Positions 36,168 to 47,426 of a stretch of 64,000 nt of DNA are shown one piece after another. The position numbers and the translations under genes are program-made. The notes under the pieces were generated by a model. It saw only the letters and a program-made list of their open reading frames with translations. It made no database searches and had not been told where the DNA came from. Within the stretch, counting starts at the first letter, position 1, and the number at the start of each line of letters is the position of its first letter. The stretch lies in assembly GCF_963678635.1 (NCBI RefSeq), contig NC_087065.1, positions 64,687,674 to 64,751,673 of the forward strand. The letters run 5' to 3'. The stretch comes from Symsagittifera roscoffensis (taxonomy: Eukaryota > Xenacoelomorpha > Acoela > Convolutidae).

Positions 36168-37619
36168 GTTAACAAATTTCAGAACTATTCCTCCAAATTC
36201 TAATACTCGTTGGAATTTTTCATACTTAGTTCACTTAATTCGCGTTGAGGTCGAATTCCAATATCCGATACTTCAAATCTATAAACCAATCACTTTTTCT
36301 TGTCTATCAGTTGTGTTTGTTTCAGAAAGCGGTTAGCTAGCAATTGTCGAATCATTAGGAGGGACCATTTCATTCATCATCACTTTTCGAACTAAAGAAA
36401 GAGGACTCCTTCTACAACCATTTTAGTCGCCAATTAATGCAGCCAAAAGAGACGCCCTCCAATCTTAACAACCTCCTTAATCAATACCATAAGGACCATA
36501 AGATATTGTCATCGGGCGTTTAAACGAACTTTTCCAATATATCAGAATATCTATAGCTAATCCTAGTTAATGTCGAAATCTCCTATGTCAACGAGCTGTT
36601 CAGATTTATGTGTTTTAAAGGGGGAAGTAACATCAAATAAAGTTGTATATCCCTCGGAAATCTCTTGTTTCTTTGACAGATTAACATTTTCAGAAGGAGT
36701 GAATTAACAGCAGTTAACAAGGCTCTCTTGACAAAAAGCACTTTGCATCGAGTTTCACATAGTTAAAAAAGAAAAAACTATGTTAAGTGAAGGCATTAAA
36801 ATATTCCAATATACAAACTACAAGAGGATAAAGTTTAACAAGGTACGAGAAAAGCACAAAAAAAACAAGAAAAACCATTTGCAGTACCATTATACCAAAG
36901 TTTTTTCACATGTGTTGTTGCAACCCAAAAATTGGTTTCGTATTGCATGACTTGTGAAGTCCAAGTACAAGTGAGATAGAGAGGTCTTAGTAACAACCAA
37001 GTTTGACAGAATAAATAAGGCCTCAATTCAGGCTAATTCTGAGCAAAAACGCTTTTGCAAGAAACGTAATTAAACGCCCTCATTTACGCTTTTGACTCTG
37101 TTATACCCTCGACCGTCAGGTGAGGTATAATCTATGTTGGTTCTGTGTTAGTGAGAACTACGCTGTGTGTTGGTTAAACAGACTCCTTAACCTGTTTTTA
37201 TGCTTGAATGGTCATCGCCGAGTCCCTAAAATTCACAATTTTCAGATAATCTACCCGCAATGGGGATCCTGTTGGTTTCTTGGGACGCCTCTATCACACT
37301 TGGACCAGGTTCCCGACAGGAGTTTTAATAGCTTCCTGTATAAAACAATAATTATGTTAAAATATTGTAAAAAGTGATTATTATAAACAGAAATGCTCAA
37401 ATTGTTCATACAGACCACACAGAAGTTATCTTGCTCATGTATTTGCAGTTCAACACGCAGTTTGAAGCCCTACTGGAACAAGTGCCACAAAGGGATCCGA
37501 ATTCACGCAACCTATAAGCTAACATAGCAGTTAATTAAATCAATGGACGCTGCTTGCTGACTTTCAAGACACTTTCTCAACTTATATTATCCTGCTTTAT
37601 TTGCCCTAGCTTATTGTTT
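36168..37619. other. Non-coding stretch
   Basis: No exon with paired splice sites seen. The segment CCTCTATCACACTTGGACC (37290) has a second copy at 38205, indicating a dispersed repeat. Confidence 0.35.
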
Positions 37620-38110
37620 CGATTTTCCAAGAGAACCGAGTATTTATGCTCGGCGTGGCTTTTTTATATTCAAAGGTTTTTTGTTTTCGCCGATCGAACT
37701 TATAGTTTCAACAAAAAAATTTAAACCCCATTGAATATATCGACTTCCTGGGTTCAAACTTAAAAAGATATTTTGACTTCAATTATTTTTTGTAAGGTCA
37801 TGGGGGTTGCCAAATTGGCCATGTTTTGGACTAAATTATGCGTGCTTTGAAGAGTGTATTCATAATGCTGAGAGCGTAACGCGATTTATTTATGCGTGGC
37901 GAATTATCCAGCAGCACAACGAAATCGTTTCGAATTGGATTGAGGCCAGCTAATCGGTCGGATTAATTTAGTACAACTCAGAATTTCACACTTTGATATT
38001 GTCTAAAACTTAAAGTTTTTCTTTTTTTTTTCCCAAAAAACTAATCGATCTGAATTAAGGGACTGTCGTAACATTCAGAGCTTTGCCCTGATGGTCAGTT
38101 TCGTTTTGTG
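37620..38110 (+). mobile_element. Hairpin-ended dispersed repeat, copy
   Basis: From TATTGTTTCGATTTTCC..TATTTATGCTCGG to the degraded hairpin CAGAGCTTTGCCCTGATGG at 38071-38090. Internal GACTAAATTATGCGTGC and GTAACGCGATTTA landmarks match the family. Confidence 0.55.
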
Positions 38111-38564
38111 CTTAAGTTGTAATCAACAAGGCAGAAATTGAACAAATTTGAAACATTGTATTTAACAACAGCTGTTAAACTTTGTTAGTTATTCGGGACC
38201 CCTCTATCACATTTGTACCTATCTATCAAGGCTTTTAAATGCATACATCGTTCGACGTATCGGATGATTGTTGCTCCGACGGTCGAAGAAAATGAAGATG
38301 ATTGGGATATTTTCTTTCAATACCGAAATCTTCAGATTGTCTAACAATTTGTTCCGTCTTTCGAAGAAAGTGAGGAATATATATGCCCGGGTTGATTTTC
38401 TTATATTTAGGACAAATCCAGAAATGTTGACTGCTTATGGGCATCGAGCCGGAAAACTTGGGGTTTCCCAGCGAGTATGCTTGCACTAGACTAAGGTGCG
38501 GCTTGGCTGTGGGAGTAATTCCTCGATACGCAAATAATTTGTTTCAATACGCGAATAATTTTGT

Positions 38565-38650
38565 GACCGCTCAACTAGCATAAAGCTCGACTAGCATGAA
38601 AATTAAAAACATGAAAAATTATCGATTAGCATCATTTTGATAATTTTACT
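38565..38650. repeat. CTCGACTAGCATAAA repeat, uninterrupted copy
   Basis: GTGACCGCTCAACTAGCATAAAGCTCGACTAGCATGAAA..AACATGAAAAATTATCGATTAGCATC. This is the same sequence that is interrupted by the MITE at 23781-24752, so it represents the empty site of that insertion. Confidence 0.65.
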
Positions 38651-38936
38651 TCAAAGAAAAAACAACAAGAATAATCAAAATGCATCTTGCATTTCTGAGA
38701 TATAGAAAAGTGACAATAAGCAAACAAACAGAAATTGAAATCTTGAAAGCCAATTAACATTCTCCTTTACCACCCTCCCTCCCACGCCAAATTTTTTAGG
38801 GGAGGAAAATTAACTTGCTTAAAACTGGCTCAGAGTCTCCGCATCACAATGAAATTATTCAACGGTTAAGAAAATAAGATCTGTACCTAGTAACGAATCT
38901 CCCCTCTTTTGCAAAGGGGGGGGGGGGTAGTTAAAA

Positions 38937-39136
38937 NNNNNNNNNNNNNNNNNNNNNNNNNNNNNNNNNNNNNNNNNNNNNNNNNNNNNNNNNNNNNNNN
39001 NNNNNNNNNNNNNNNNNNNNNNNNNNNNNNNNNNNNNNNNNNNNNNNNNNNNNNNNNNNNNNNNNNNNNNNNNNNNNNNNNNNNNNNNNNNNNNNNNNNN
39101 NNNNNNNNNNNNNNNNNNNNNNNNNNNNNNNNNNNN
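38937..39136. other. Assembly gap, 200 N
   Basis: Exactly 200 N, directly after a run of 12 or more G at 38916-38927. A sequencing or assembly stop at the G-run is likely. The true length is unknown and an exon could be hidden, since an exon acceptor lies only 94 bases to the right. Confidence 0.98.
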
Positions 39137-39230
39137 TTGAATAGTTGTTTTGAGTGCAGAGCTTGCTGGTTGGTTTAGTCTCAACTTAAGCTGTTTTCAG
39201 CAGTAAAGAATATTTTTTTTTTCGTTTCAG

Positions 39231-39454
39231 TCGTGAAGACTGCTTGGATGACTGCGGACATATTCTGCAAAGCCGGATCTCTGGCAAACTCGGTGTTGAC
39301 CTGGTTCTGCACTAATCACTTGAAGGATGCACTCAGAGCTAACATGTATCGAAGTACAGACATGACTTCTGGTGGAGGATCGAGTCTTGCTACTGCCAAA
39401 ACTACAATCAGCCTGGTAGAAAAAACTGCTTTTGCATTTCAACCTAAGGTTTAA
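39231..39454 (+). CDS. Putative internal or terminal exon, amphipathic segment
   Basis: Preceded by an excellent pyrimidine tract and acceptor (TTTTTTTTTTCGTTTCAG, ending 39230). Entered in phase 1, as required by the exon ending at 27888, it stays open to TAA at 39452. AATAAA follows at 39461, so it may be the last exon. Alternatively AAG/GTTTAA at 39448 could be a weak phase-0 donor leading to 45921. The G and C content is well above the flanks. The peptide has a moderately hydrophobic part (FCKAGSLANSVLTWFC) followed by a basic helix (HLKDALR), then a Gly/Ser/Thr-rich tail. The arrangement recalls the end of helix 7 and helix 8 of a class A GPCR, but NPxxY is missing. I consider that only a possibility. 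Confidence 0.5.
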
Positions 39455-39460
39455 AATGTC

Positions 39461-39466
39461 AATAAA
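39461..39466 (+). terminator. Candidate polyadenylation signal AATAAA
   Basis: AATAAA 7 bases after the stop of the exon at 39231-39454, followed by AT-rich then GTGGGGAGGGTGT-type sequence. Chance occurrence is quite possible in DNA this AT-rich. Confidence 0.4.
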
Positions 39467-39869
39467 CAATTTATTATTTCAAGGTGGGGAGGGTGTTCGA
39501 TATCTTTATCGAACACCTTTTTTCGAACCGTTTGATTTTTGATTTTTTGAACCGTCGAAAGTAGTTCGTATTGCGCCAAAGGCATTACTCAAAAAGAATT
39601 TAGGCCCAGTCAACCCCAAATAGGTGCTGTCAGGCAGTTCAAAAAGGGGTTTGAAAAACGCATTCAACACATCTGGCAACCATTATTGAAGGGAACGCTA
39701 TTGATTAAGTTTTATGGATTTTTGCAGTTCAGGCAATGATGATTCACATTTTACAGTATACCCCGCTGCGATAGCAATTGCAAAATTTGAGTGAAAAATC
39801 ACTTCAGTAAAACTAGTTAGTACTATCACCAAGTGAAACTGTTGCAAAGCCTAATTATCGTAGCAGAAT

Positions 39870-40295
39870 TTTTTGTTCCGTCTTTCAAAGAAAGTGCGTA
39901 ATATTTAAACTTGGGGTGGTTTTTGTATTCAAGAAACTTTTGACTTTTTAGCTAAGCTTTTGACGGAAATGGAACTTGAAAGATAATGTTGTTCTGAGCT
40001 CAAATTTTGAAAGCTGAGCTCAGTTGTTCTGAGCTCATGTCACTGGCGGATTAACGCGTTCCAAATTGAAATGAATTGAAAGAAAAGACATTTGGTTGTA
40101 ATATTAAGAAGCAAGACGCTAAATACATACCTTTGTAGCTTATATAAGCGCGTGGGGGATACACAGAAAAAAAAGCCTTTTTACTTTCGTGTTTTGATAA
40201 TTTTGACAATTTTTTGAGCAAAAAACATCTTAAGTTTCCTTAAAACTCAGTGGGAACATTCAGGGCTTCGCTCTGACGCACTAGTAGTCTTTTGT
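39870..40295 (+). mobile_element. Hairpin-ended dispersed repeat, upstream member of a head-to-tail pair
   Basis: Starts TTTTTTGTTCCGTCTTTC and ends with hairpin CAGGGCTTCGCTCTG (40260-40275) then CACTAGTAGTCTT. The next copy begins immediately (TTGTTCCAACTTTCG, 40294). Confidence 0.6.
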
Positions 40296-40585
40296 TCCAA
40301 CTTTCGTTGAAAACGACAGAATATTTGTTCTTCAGGTGACTTTTTGTTCTAAAAAAGCTTCAGCTTTTTAACTAACCAATTTTAAGTGGCCGAATTTAGG
40401 AAATGGACTTCACGTGTGATCAGTTTCCATAAAGTTTTGGGGGTATAAATATTGCCAGTTTGGCTCAGGAATTGTTTCAAACTGATGCATGCTTTTTGAT
40501 CTATTCATAACTTTGCTATAAGCGAAATCATTAAAAGGCATTTGGAGCATTCAGGGCTCCGCACTGATACAAGCAGTTTTGTCAC
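40296..40585 (+). mobile_element. Hairpin-ended dispersed repeat, shortened downstream copy
   Basis: Begins directly at the end of the previous copy and reaches its own hairpin (CAGGGCTCCGCACTG, about 40549) and CAAGCAGTTTTGTC after only ~290 bp, with the middle deleted. Confidence 0.55.
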
Positions 40586-40689
40586 GGTTTCGTTCTGAAG
40601 GAATAGTTTTGCTTGAAGCAGTGCCCGTTAAAATTTTTTACAGGTTTGCTAAAATGAAAATGTTTAAGTGCAAGTGATTTCCTTATTGT

Positions 40690-41170
40690 TCCGACTTTTG
40701 AAAAAAAAAGAAATATTCGTGCTCGGGGTGTTTTTTTTTCTCCTATCGATTTTCGACTCTTTAACTAACCATTTTTGACGGAATTTGTTTAGTATCATCC
40801 AGAAATTATTGTTGTCCTGAGCTTGATCTTCAAAATTTTTTTCACAGTGATTGTTTTTCGTAAATTTATAGGGTTCAAATATAACCACTTTGGTGATTTC
40901 GTGATAACTAACGCGCGATATAGTTGGTGAAATTAACGCGTAAGCGGTAATTTAATCCGTTTTAGAAATCCGTTGGCATGCTCTTTGGTCTATTTACTAC
41001 TTTGATATATGAAAAATATATCACTTTGTTCTTTACATAGCGTGTGGGAGGATGATTTTAAAAAAAACATCAAAAAAATTTGAAAATTACATAGATATTA
41101 GGACGCAGTCGAAACAGTCAGGGCTGCTCCATAAAATTATCACGCAGTCGAAGCATTGAGAGATATGAGC
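40690..41170 (+). mobile_element. Hairpin-ended dispersed repeat, third copy in the cluster
   Basis: Starts ATTGTTCCGACTTTTG, includes GATAACTAACGCGCGATATAG and AACGCGTAAGCGG landmarks and the GCGTGTGGGAGGATGATTTT box. It ends near a broken hairpin (GTCAGGGCTGCTCCAT, 41118). Confidence 0.55.
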
Positions 41171-41579
41171 AACCTTGATCTTTTAACGTATCAAAGGAAA
41201 TTTCAAGTTGTTTGAATTTATGCTAGAGTTGTTTTTCTCTATCTAAAAAAAATTGTTTACTTGCAAGTTTTATCGTCGAGTACATCAAGTGTAATCATTT
41301 TTTATAAATTCATGGGGGTTTGAGAATTGCTAAAAAATTTAAATTGAATTTTTAAAGTAGCCGTCAATGACCAATCGATGAGGACACTGCTTATGAATGT
41401 TGCTAACATTTGTTGAAAATACATCAAAACTTAGTGATTTTGAGTAGGAGCCGAAAAACACATTGGGGGCTATGTGGATATTGGATGCCCCCTCCCCTTC
41501 AGTGGTTTTTTCCCATCACCAACCCAAAGAATTCTAAATTTTTTTCGAATTGTTTTCTAATTTCGCCAATAAATAATAT

Positions 41580-41790
41580 TTTTGAAAGAAAGCACAAGCC
41601 ATAAAAAACGCAAGTTTCGGTCCAAAGTTTCCATAAAACGATTTTTTACCATTTTTTTTCCACAATTTTGTTCCACAGTTTTTTTTTGTCTCATTGGATC
41701 TATATAGTGTTCTCAGAGCGCTCGGAAAATGAATTTAGTCGACCTAAAAAGTCCGCCCTCACGAAAAAACCCTAGGTTGTCCATTGCATT
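41580..41790 (+). repeat. hAT-like element, right-end relic
   Basis: Contains AAAACGCAAG, TCTCAGAGCGCTCGGAAAATG, AGTCGACC, AGTCCGCCCTC and CCCTAGG in the same order as 35479-36159. Confidence 0.45.
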
Positions 41791-43300
41791 CAGTGATGAT
41801 TAAATTAATCGGACACAAGAAACAGTATTGATTTTGATAATTAAACAAGAATTACGCTGTAACTACAGAATGAATTGATGAGAAAGTTATATAAAAAGAA
41901 ACCTGTAACACAGCGCAACATATTTTTGGAAACAAATTCCAAAATTCAGTGTAAGAAAATGTGTTTTTGATCGATAGCCAAAAAAGCTCATTTTTACTAT
42001 AAAAAAAACAAAAGTTATAATTTTAGATTGAAAAAAAATTTCAAACGTTTTATGGAATTTTCGGAGGTTTTACCTTCTAAACTTTGTTAAGATGTGAAGA
42101 GGGCTTACTTTTATATAATTTTCTCATCAGTACAATTTGTAGTTTCAGCGTAATTCTGGAGGAGTTGAAAAAAGTCAAAGTTACTCGTTCTCGGTTAAAA
42201 TTTGGTTGAAAATTTCGAAAAAATTGTCACATATTTTTTTCTGGTGACTTTCTGAGCAATTTTTGGTATTCATCCCTTTTTTTTCTAAAATGAACACAAT
42301 TTGATGTAAACGCGTTTGAAATTTCTAATTTTATTCGTTTTGTACAGATAATTAAAATTAGCACTGTGTTATCATATCAGATTTGCTGTTGCTTCTCAAA
42401 ATTGTCAAAATTTGGAATGTCTCTTATAGTGAACAATTGATTAGACATGATTCGGACCTTATACCGCTGAAATAACCCTTGACCTTATTCTCCTTTAGAG
42501 GGAAGGGAAGGATATTTGCAATTATGTACCATATATCAATTGTTTTTTTTTGTAAATGGACACAATTTCTGCGGCGAAAAATGTACATGGTGCACAAAAT
42601 CTCATCGAACCTTCGTTTGAAATCAATCAAGTTGAAGAACATATGTATACGGTACACTTTTTGCTTGACAATAATGCTATCATAATATTTTTGTTTTAAG
42701 TTATCGGCACTATAAAAACTTATAAATATTATAGCTTATCATTCGGAGAACACCAGCTTGAGCGGATACTGAAAGCTATCCTGCTTGTTTATTGTCGCAA
42801 AAAGTGATTTCTTGAATGATTTAATGGAGGTGCGTTTTATGCGCATTTTTGCTTAATTCTTATTGTCTGAAGTTTTGTTTGCTCTGATTTTAATTTCTCC
42901 TTTACTAAGTTTAAAACCAAAAAAAAATCAAATTTAATATTAAGTTTTTTTTTAGGTTTCTTAGAATTGTAATTGAATATTAGATTAGTCAGACTTTCTG
43001 TGCTAGCTGCCAATAGTGCGTGTGTTTTTCTTCTATCTTGAACCGAAATAAAAAATCAAACTTTGATAAAAGTTTCTTTATTGAAGCTGTGCATATAAAC
43101 AGAAACAATTGAAAACATCAATACATCAAATTTGAAAACAGAACATACTTGACAACAAATAACAAATCGTAAGTAAGTTGTTCTCTAGTGAAAATTGAAA
43201 ACAGATAGTTTCAAATATAAATGCAGTAAAATGAAGGCAATAATTTTTCAGTAAACATATTGGTCACACAGAAAATTGCTACTTTTATTTTGCTTTTAAG
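41791..43300. other. Non-coding stretch
   Basis: AT-rich; no exon with paired splice sites. The frames at 42424-42685 on opposite strands overlap and are not credible genes. Confidence 0.35.
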
Positions 43301-43309
43301 GCGTTCCTG

Positions 43310-44290
43310 TCGGTGTTACAGCCTTTTGACGTCATCCTAAGTGTATTAGCTGCATTTTTACTTGAAAACGTGTTTAAAACGTGTTTATTGAAATCGTCGA
43401 ATGCGACTGCTCAAATGATCTCAATTTCCATGATGTGATTTTTGTTGTCTTTTCAAAAACTGTTCAAAGAAGTTAGATATAAAAAATACAACAAAATTTG
43501 AACTTCCCATCTCAATAGTGACAATTTTTCAGGGTACACCCAGGAGTTGCAAATTTTGCCTCCAAACGTGACTGCTCAAATCCTTGTAGATGTTGAGATG
43601 TGACCTTTTTTGTGAATTTTTCAAAAATTTTTTGGAAAACGTAAGTTAAGTTTTTTCTGAATTTGAAATTCCTAACCCTGTAGTTGAGAACTTTCAAGGT
43701 ACTCTCAGGAGTTGTGAGTCTTGCCTCCAAATATGATTGCCAAAATTTTATGTAGTTTTTGGAGATTTGACGTTTTTCGCGATTTTTTCAAATTTTTCAA
43801 AAAAACCTAATTCAATTTTTTTTCTCGAAAATTGTAATTCATAACCCTGTAGTTGGGGGCTCTCAGAGTGCTATCAGGTGTTGCTGCTAAATAAGACTGC
43901 TAAAATTTTGTAGTTTTTGAGATATGACGTTTTTATGGTTTCAAAAAAAAAAACTTTTTTTAGAAAACTTAATTTTGAAGTTTCTCAAAGTTTGAAATAG
44001 TCAGTGCTGTACTTTGGTATTTTGCGAGTACTCTCAGGCGCTGCTAACTTTGCGTCCATATGCAACTACTCAATGGCTTTTAGTTTTCTAGATGTGACAT
44101 TTTTTTTGTAATTTTCAAGATTTTCAAAGAACTTGGATTTTATAAATTTCGCAAAATTTTATGGTTTTTCAAAATTGATTTCAAAAAAATTCATTAAAAA
44201 ATTTTACAAAATTTGAAGTTACCACTCTGTAATTGGGTGTTGCCAGAATTGACTCAGAGGATGCAGACTTATTTCCGGCATATGCGGTTT
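43310..44290. repeat. Degenerate tandem repeat, about five units of ~160-210 bp
   Basis: Each unit carries AACCCTGTAGTTG, a C/T-rich CTCTCAGG-GTTGC box, GACTGCTCAAAT-like sequence, GAGATGTGACGTTTTT, and a run of TTTTTCAAAATTTTTC. Occurrences of the CTGTAGTTG box at about 43672, 43850, 44008 and 44222 show the period. Divergence between units is high, so the array is old. Confidence 0.7.
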
Positions 44291-44489
44291 TTTTAGGAGT
44301 TGCTAAAAACTCGAAGCACCGGAGTTGCGTTACAGGCCAGTATTTTCTAACTCTTTAACAAAACGGGACATTCTCGTCTAGATCGTGTTAATACTAGCAG
44401 TTTTTGTGATCCCCGGTCTATCACATACAGACGGCAATGTTTTTTTTTGTTTCAGGTAAATATACATTTTGGTTTGGGGCAAAAACATT

Positions 44490-44580
44490 GATCTTCTGGG
44501 GGCTCGAACCTACATCGCACCGGTCGGCTCAATTTCTAAGCATTTATCTAGACCTCTCGATCAACCGGTCCTAATTCTGT
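44490..44580 (-). repeat. tRNA-like SINE head
   Basis: The minus strand carries a perfect B box (GGTTCGAGCCC) and, about 50 bases upstream, an A-box-like GGTTGATCGAGAGG. The acceptor and D stems do not form, so it is a tRNA-derived repeat rather than a tRNA gene. Confidence 0.45.
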
Positions 44581-45920
44581 TCAACTTACTCGAATTTTTA
44601 TTCTCGCTTATGAAAGGCTATGTGCGTGGCAACCGTTTTTTTTCCAACTTTTTTAGTTACAGATTTGGTAAATTAGTTTATATGAATCGAAACCTCCATC
44701 AGTTTTTTGTAGCGTTGTAGGCTTGAAAAATGCCAAATATTTCCTGTTCTTCCTGTTTTTCCCATTAACACGAAGGCTGCGAATAGACTGGTGAATAGAT
44801 GAAGGAGGTGCATAGATGCTATACGAGAATTATATTACTTTGTACTGTACTTGGGAAAGGTTTTCAGACAATTGATCTGATGCGAGCAGTCTTGCCGGCT
44901 TCTAGTATAGACAACCGCTCAGTAAAATGTGCAAAAAAGGTTAATAAATTTGAGAAAAAAATTGGACATAATTTACATGCCTCCCTATCGTGTCTCAGGG
45001 GGGGGGGGTAGGGAGGGGTTGGGGGAAGGTTGTTCTGATATTAGTTCTTAATTGGAATTTTCAGCTAGTCAGAATCAAGTATTTTACAAGCAGCACCAAT
45101 CTATTTGAATTTTTTGTCTATTTAGGGGAAGTTTTTTTGCGATACGCAATTATGGCCTCCTTTTTCTCAGCCCGAGGAAAAAATAAAGGTCTACAAAAAT
45201 AAGCTCGAATAAAATGAGTTCATGTTTTGAATCGTTTTAATTAGTCATAACTTACTTTACTCTCACAATCAGACCGAAAATTAAAAAATCATTGTGAAAG
45301 GATCTAACCTACTTTTTTCGAGTTTAAATTTTGAACCTTAATGTGCGAATATTAGTTTGCTCAGTCTATATGATTAAAAATTGCCACTCAGATTTAAGTT
45401 AAACAAGAATAGCTGGTGGCTGATGAAGGATCACATACTAATCAGACTGCAGTGATTGGTGTATATAATTTCAAAAATAATTAAAATCTAAAAGAAAAAA
45501 AGATAATGCGACTATTGCTTGAATTTTTTAAACAATTTTTTCAAATTAATTTTGCTCGTATTCTTTTTTTCTGTGAAGGGAAAGAAAATTAGTTTTTACG
45601 AGACTACGTAAGAGCTAATTTAATGGGTAACTCACAGGAGAATTAAATTGAGAGTCAATTTACAAACGACGGAAAAATTTCAGACCATCTTTTCGCGAAA
45701 CTGAGACATCTATTCAAATATTTTTATGAAACTCGAATCGTGTCCGTGAAGTTTTTAATATGATATATCATGCTTTCCTGGAGGCTCCTAGAAATGGGTG
45801 GGAAAACACTAGCTGATACGTAGTTCTTTCCCGCCACTTGAATAACGTCGTCTGAACGATTACCCGAAACCAGGGGCAGAAAGTAATTAGGCCAAAGATT
45901 ATCCTTATATTTTGTTTCAG

Positions 45921-46115
45921 GCAATTTCCCCCTGCAGAAAACCCGCTCTCGTTCCTAATGGCTGCCAGAAACCCTATTTAGGAGGACCTAAAAATCAGAG
46001 AAAACTGAAAGCAAGACACCCGGCCCCAAATGTGCGTCAAAACGGAGCAAAACGGCCCAGTCTAAATACTAGTGGGAGACTTCAAAACTCGCACATCAAG
46101 ACGAGCAGTTTATAA
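45921..46115 (+). CDS. Putative terminal exon, basic C-terminal tail
   Basis: Acceptor TTATATTTTGTTTCAG ends at 45920. From there a 64-codon frame with coding-like composition runs to TAA at 46113-46115, overlapped by AATAAA (46114-46119). The peptide is strongly basic (KNQRKLKARH, RQNGAKRPS), Pro-rich at the start, with two Cys in the first 18 residues (SPCRKP, NGCQKP). Entered in phase 0, it could follow the exon ending at 39448 if the weak donor there is used, giving a 310-residue protein over four exons. Otherwise it belongs to another gene whose upstream exons I cannot see. Family unknown. Confidence 0.5.
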   Translation, partial: AISPCRKPALVPNGCQKPYLGGPKNQRKLKARHPAPNVRQNGAKRPSLNTSGRLQNSHIKTSSL

Positions 46116-46119
46116 ATAA
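46114..46119 (+). terminator. Polyadenylation signal AATAAA
   Basis: Overlaps the stop codon of the terminal exon; a stop-overlapping AATAAA is compatible with a very short 3' UTR or with another signal further on. Confidence 0.4.
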
Positions 46120-46454
46120 AATCAGTATCAATTACTTTCACCCAGTGAGCGACCAAATTAAATATCATTATGGCGTATTACCTTGCGTTGGGTTTTGTAA
46201 ATGTCTATACGTGTGATGTCCAATTTAGTTTTTGTTTATGACAATGGAAAAAATCTGTGAAAACAGAAGTTTGGTCTGATAAAAATTTGGTGATAAAAAT
46301 TTGGCGTTTAATATTTTAATGTTATGCTAGTTAAAGGTAGATTTAAAACGAGAGCTTCAAATACGGTCGGGCTCATCATATGTGACGTGCTGTTCTGTTG
46401 TAGCTAAAAAAATTATTCAGCAGTTTAAATTTTGATTGTGGTTTTTTTTTCCGA

Positions 46455-46545
46455 CACAGGTCCTGAATCTTTAGGTCTTGCATGTAATTTCTAAACCACT
46501 GTGCCAATTTTCTGGGTCCAGGTTAGGGTGTTGGATCTCTTTAGC
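46455..46545 (-). repeat. tRNA-derived repeat with A box
   Basis: Minus strand TTGGCACAGTGGTTTAGAAAT contains the A-box pattern TGGCnCAGTGG. The expected B box is degraded (GATTCAGGACC). Probably a SINE head. It abuts a GGAGAAGATTCGTCCCTAGG repeat of the family seen at 25.7 and 38.9 kb. Confidence 0.45.
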
Positions 46546-46741
46546 TATATCCCCCGTTTTGCAAAATAGGAGAAGATTCGTCCCTAGGTATAAAAATTGG
46601 ATATGCTTAACCGTTGATTTTTTTTCTTTATTGGGGATATTCGTTACTAGGTACGCGAGGGGGAAATAGTGAAAGAAAATCATGGTTTTATGTTCAGAAC
46701 CTGGTGATCGTTTTGTTTTCAGGATAGTGGGGGCTAGTAAT

Positions 46742-47144
46742 TGTTACGATCAGGCTGTAGAAACAAAGAATAATCCGCAAATATAGTGGCAAGCATGAGT
46801 ATTTTATACCTAGTGACATTTGCCAAAAAATAACGAGTCAAAACTTAGTTGTCTAGTAAGAAGTAAATTGATAGATTAGTTGTTTAGTTAGTTGCAAGAG
46901 TTAATGCTAGATACTTAGTTCCAATTTAGTATTTTATCAGTCAGAACTTTGACAGAGAGAATATCGAGCATAAGAGAGATAAATAGACATCTAACAAACG
47001 ATGTAGCAAAACAACAGAGTGTCCACGCACAGCGTGGCATTCAGTATAGGCCAGATCTGTGGCCTTGATTAGCAACGATGAATATAAGTCTGCAGCATGG
47101 CTGCAAAAGGACAAGTTGTGAGCGAGGTACCGAAGGTCGCCTCA
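46742..47144 (-). mobile_element. Putative LTR of a minus-strand retrotransposon
   Basis: Lies just 3' of the Pol remnant at 47427-48990. On the minus strand it starts TGAGGCGACC and ends CGTAACA (TG...CA boundaries), with a TATAAAAT box at 46801-46808. No second LTR is in the window and no clear polypurine tract precedes it, so the boundaries are tentative. Confidence 0.4.
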
Positions 47145-47426
47145 TGAAATTACCCGCGGGAGAATTTTTTTTTTAATTAGTCCAAAAAATTGTAAAAAAA
47201 AAGAAAATGAACTGCACCCAGGTAAGCCTTAGATTGATAGCACTCCTATCCCACACAAATGCTTGGTGGCAAAGAATTTGAAACGAAGTATGTAAAACAG
47301 AAAGTTTCATAGAGTTTTGTAGAGTTTGATATTCTAAGACTAGTCAATTGTCATCGAGAGTTTTGTTGACTTTGGCAAATGAGGAAGAAGAAACCTCCAT
47401 TAAATCTATATGAGGTCGCTCGCGAA

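Noticed and set aside
38235-38489. Opposed frames on both strands
   Set aside because: They include the start sequence of the hairpin-ended repeat family (TTGTTCCGTCTTTCG) and lack other support.
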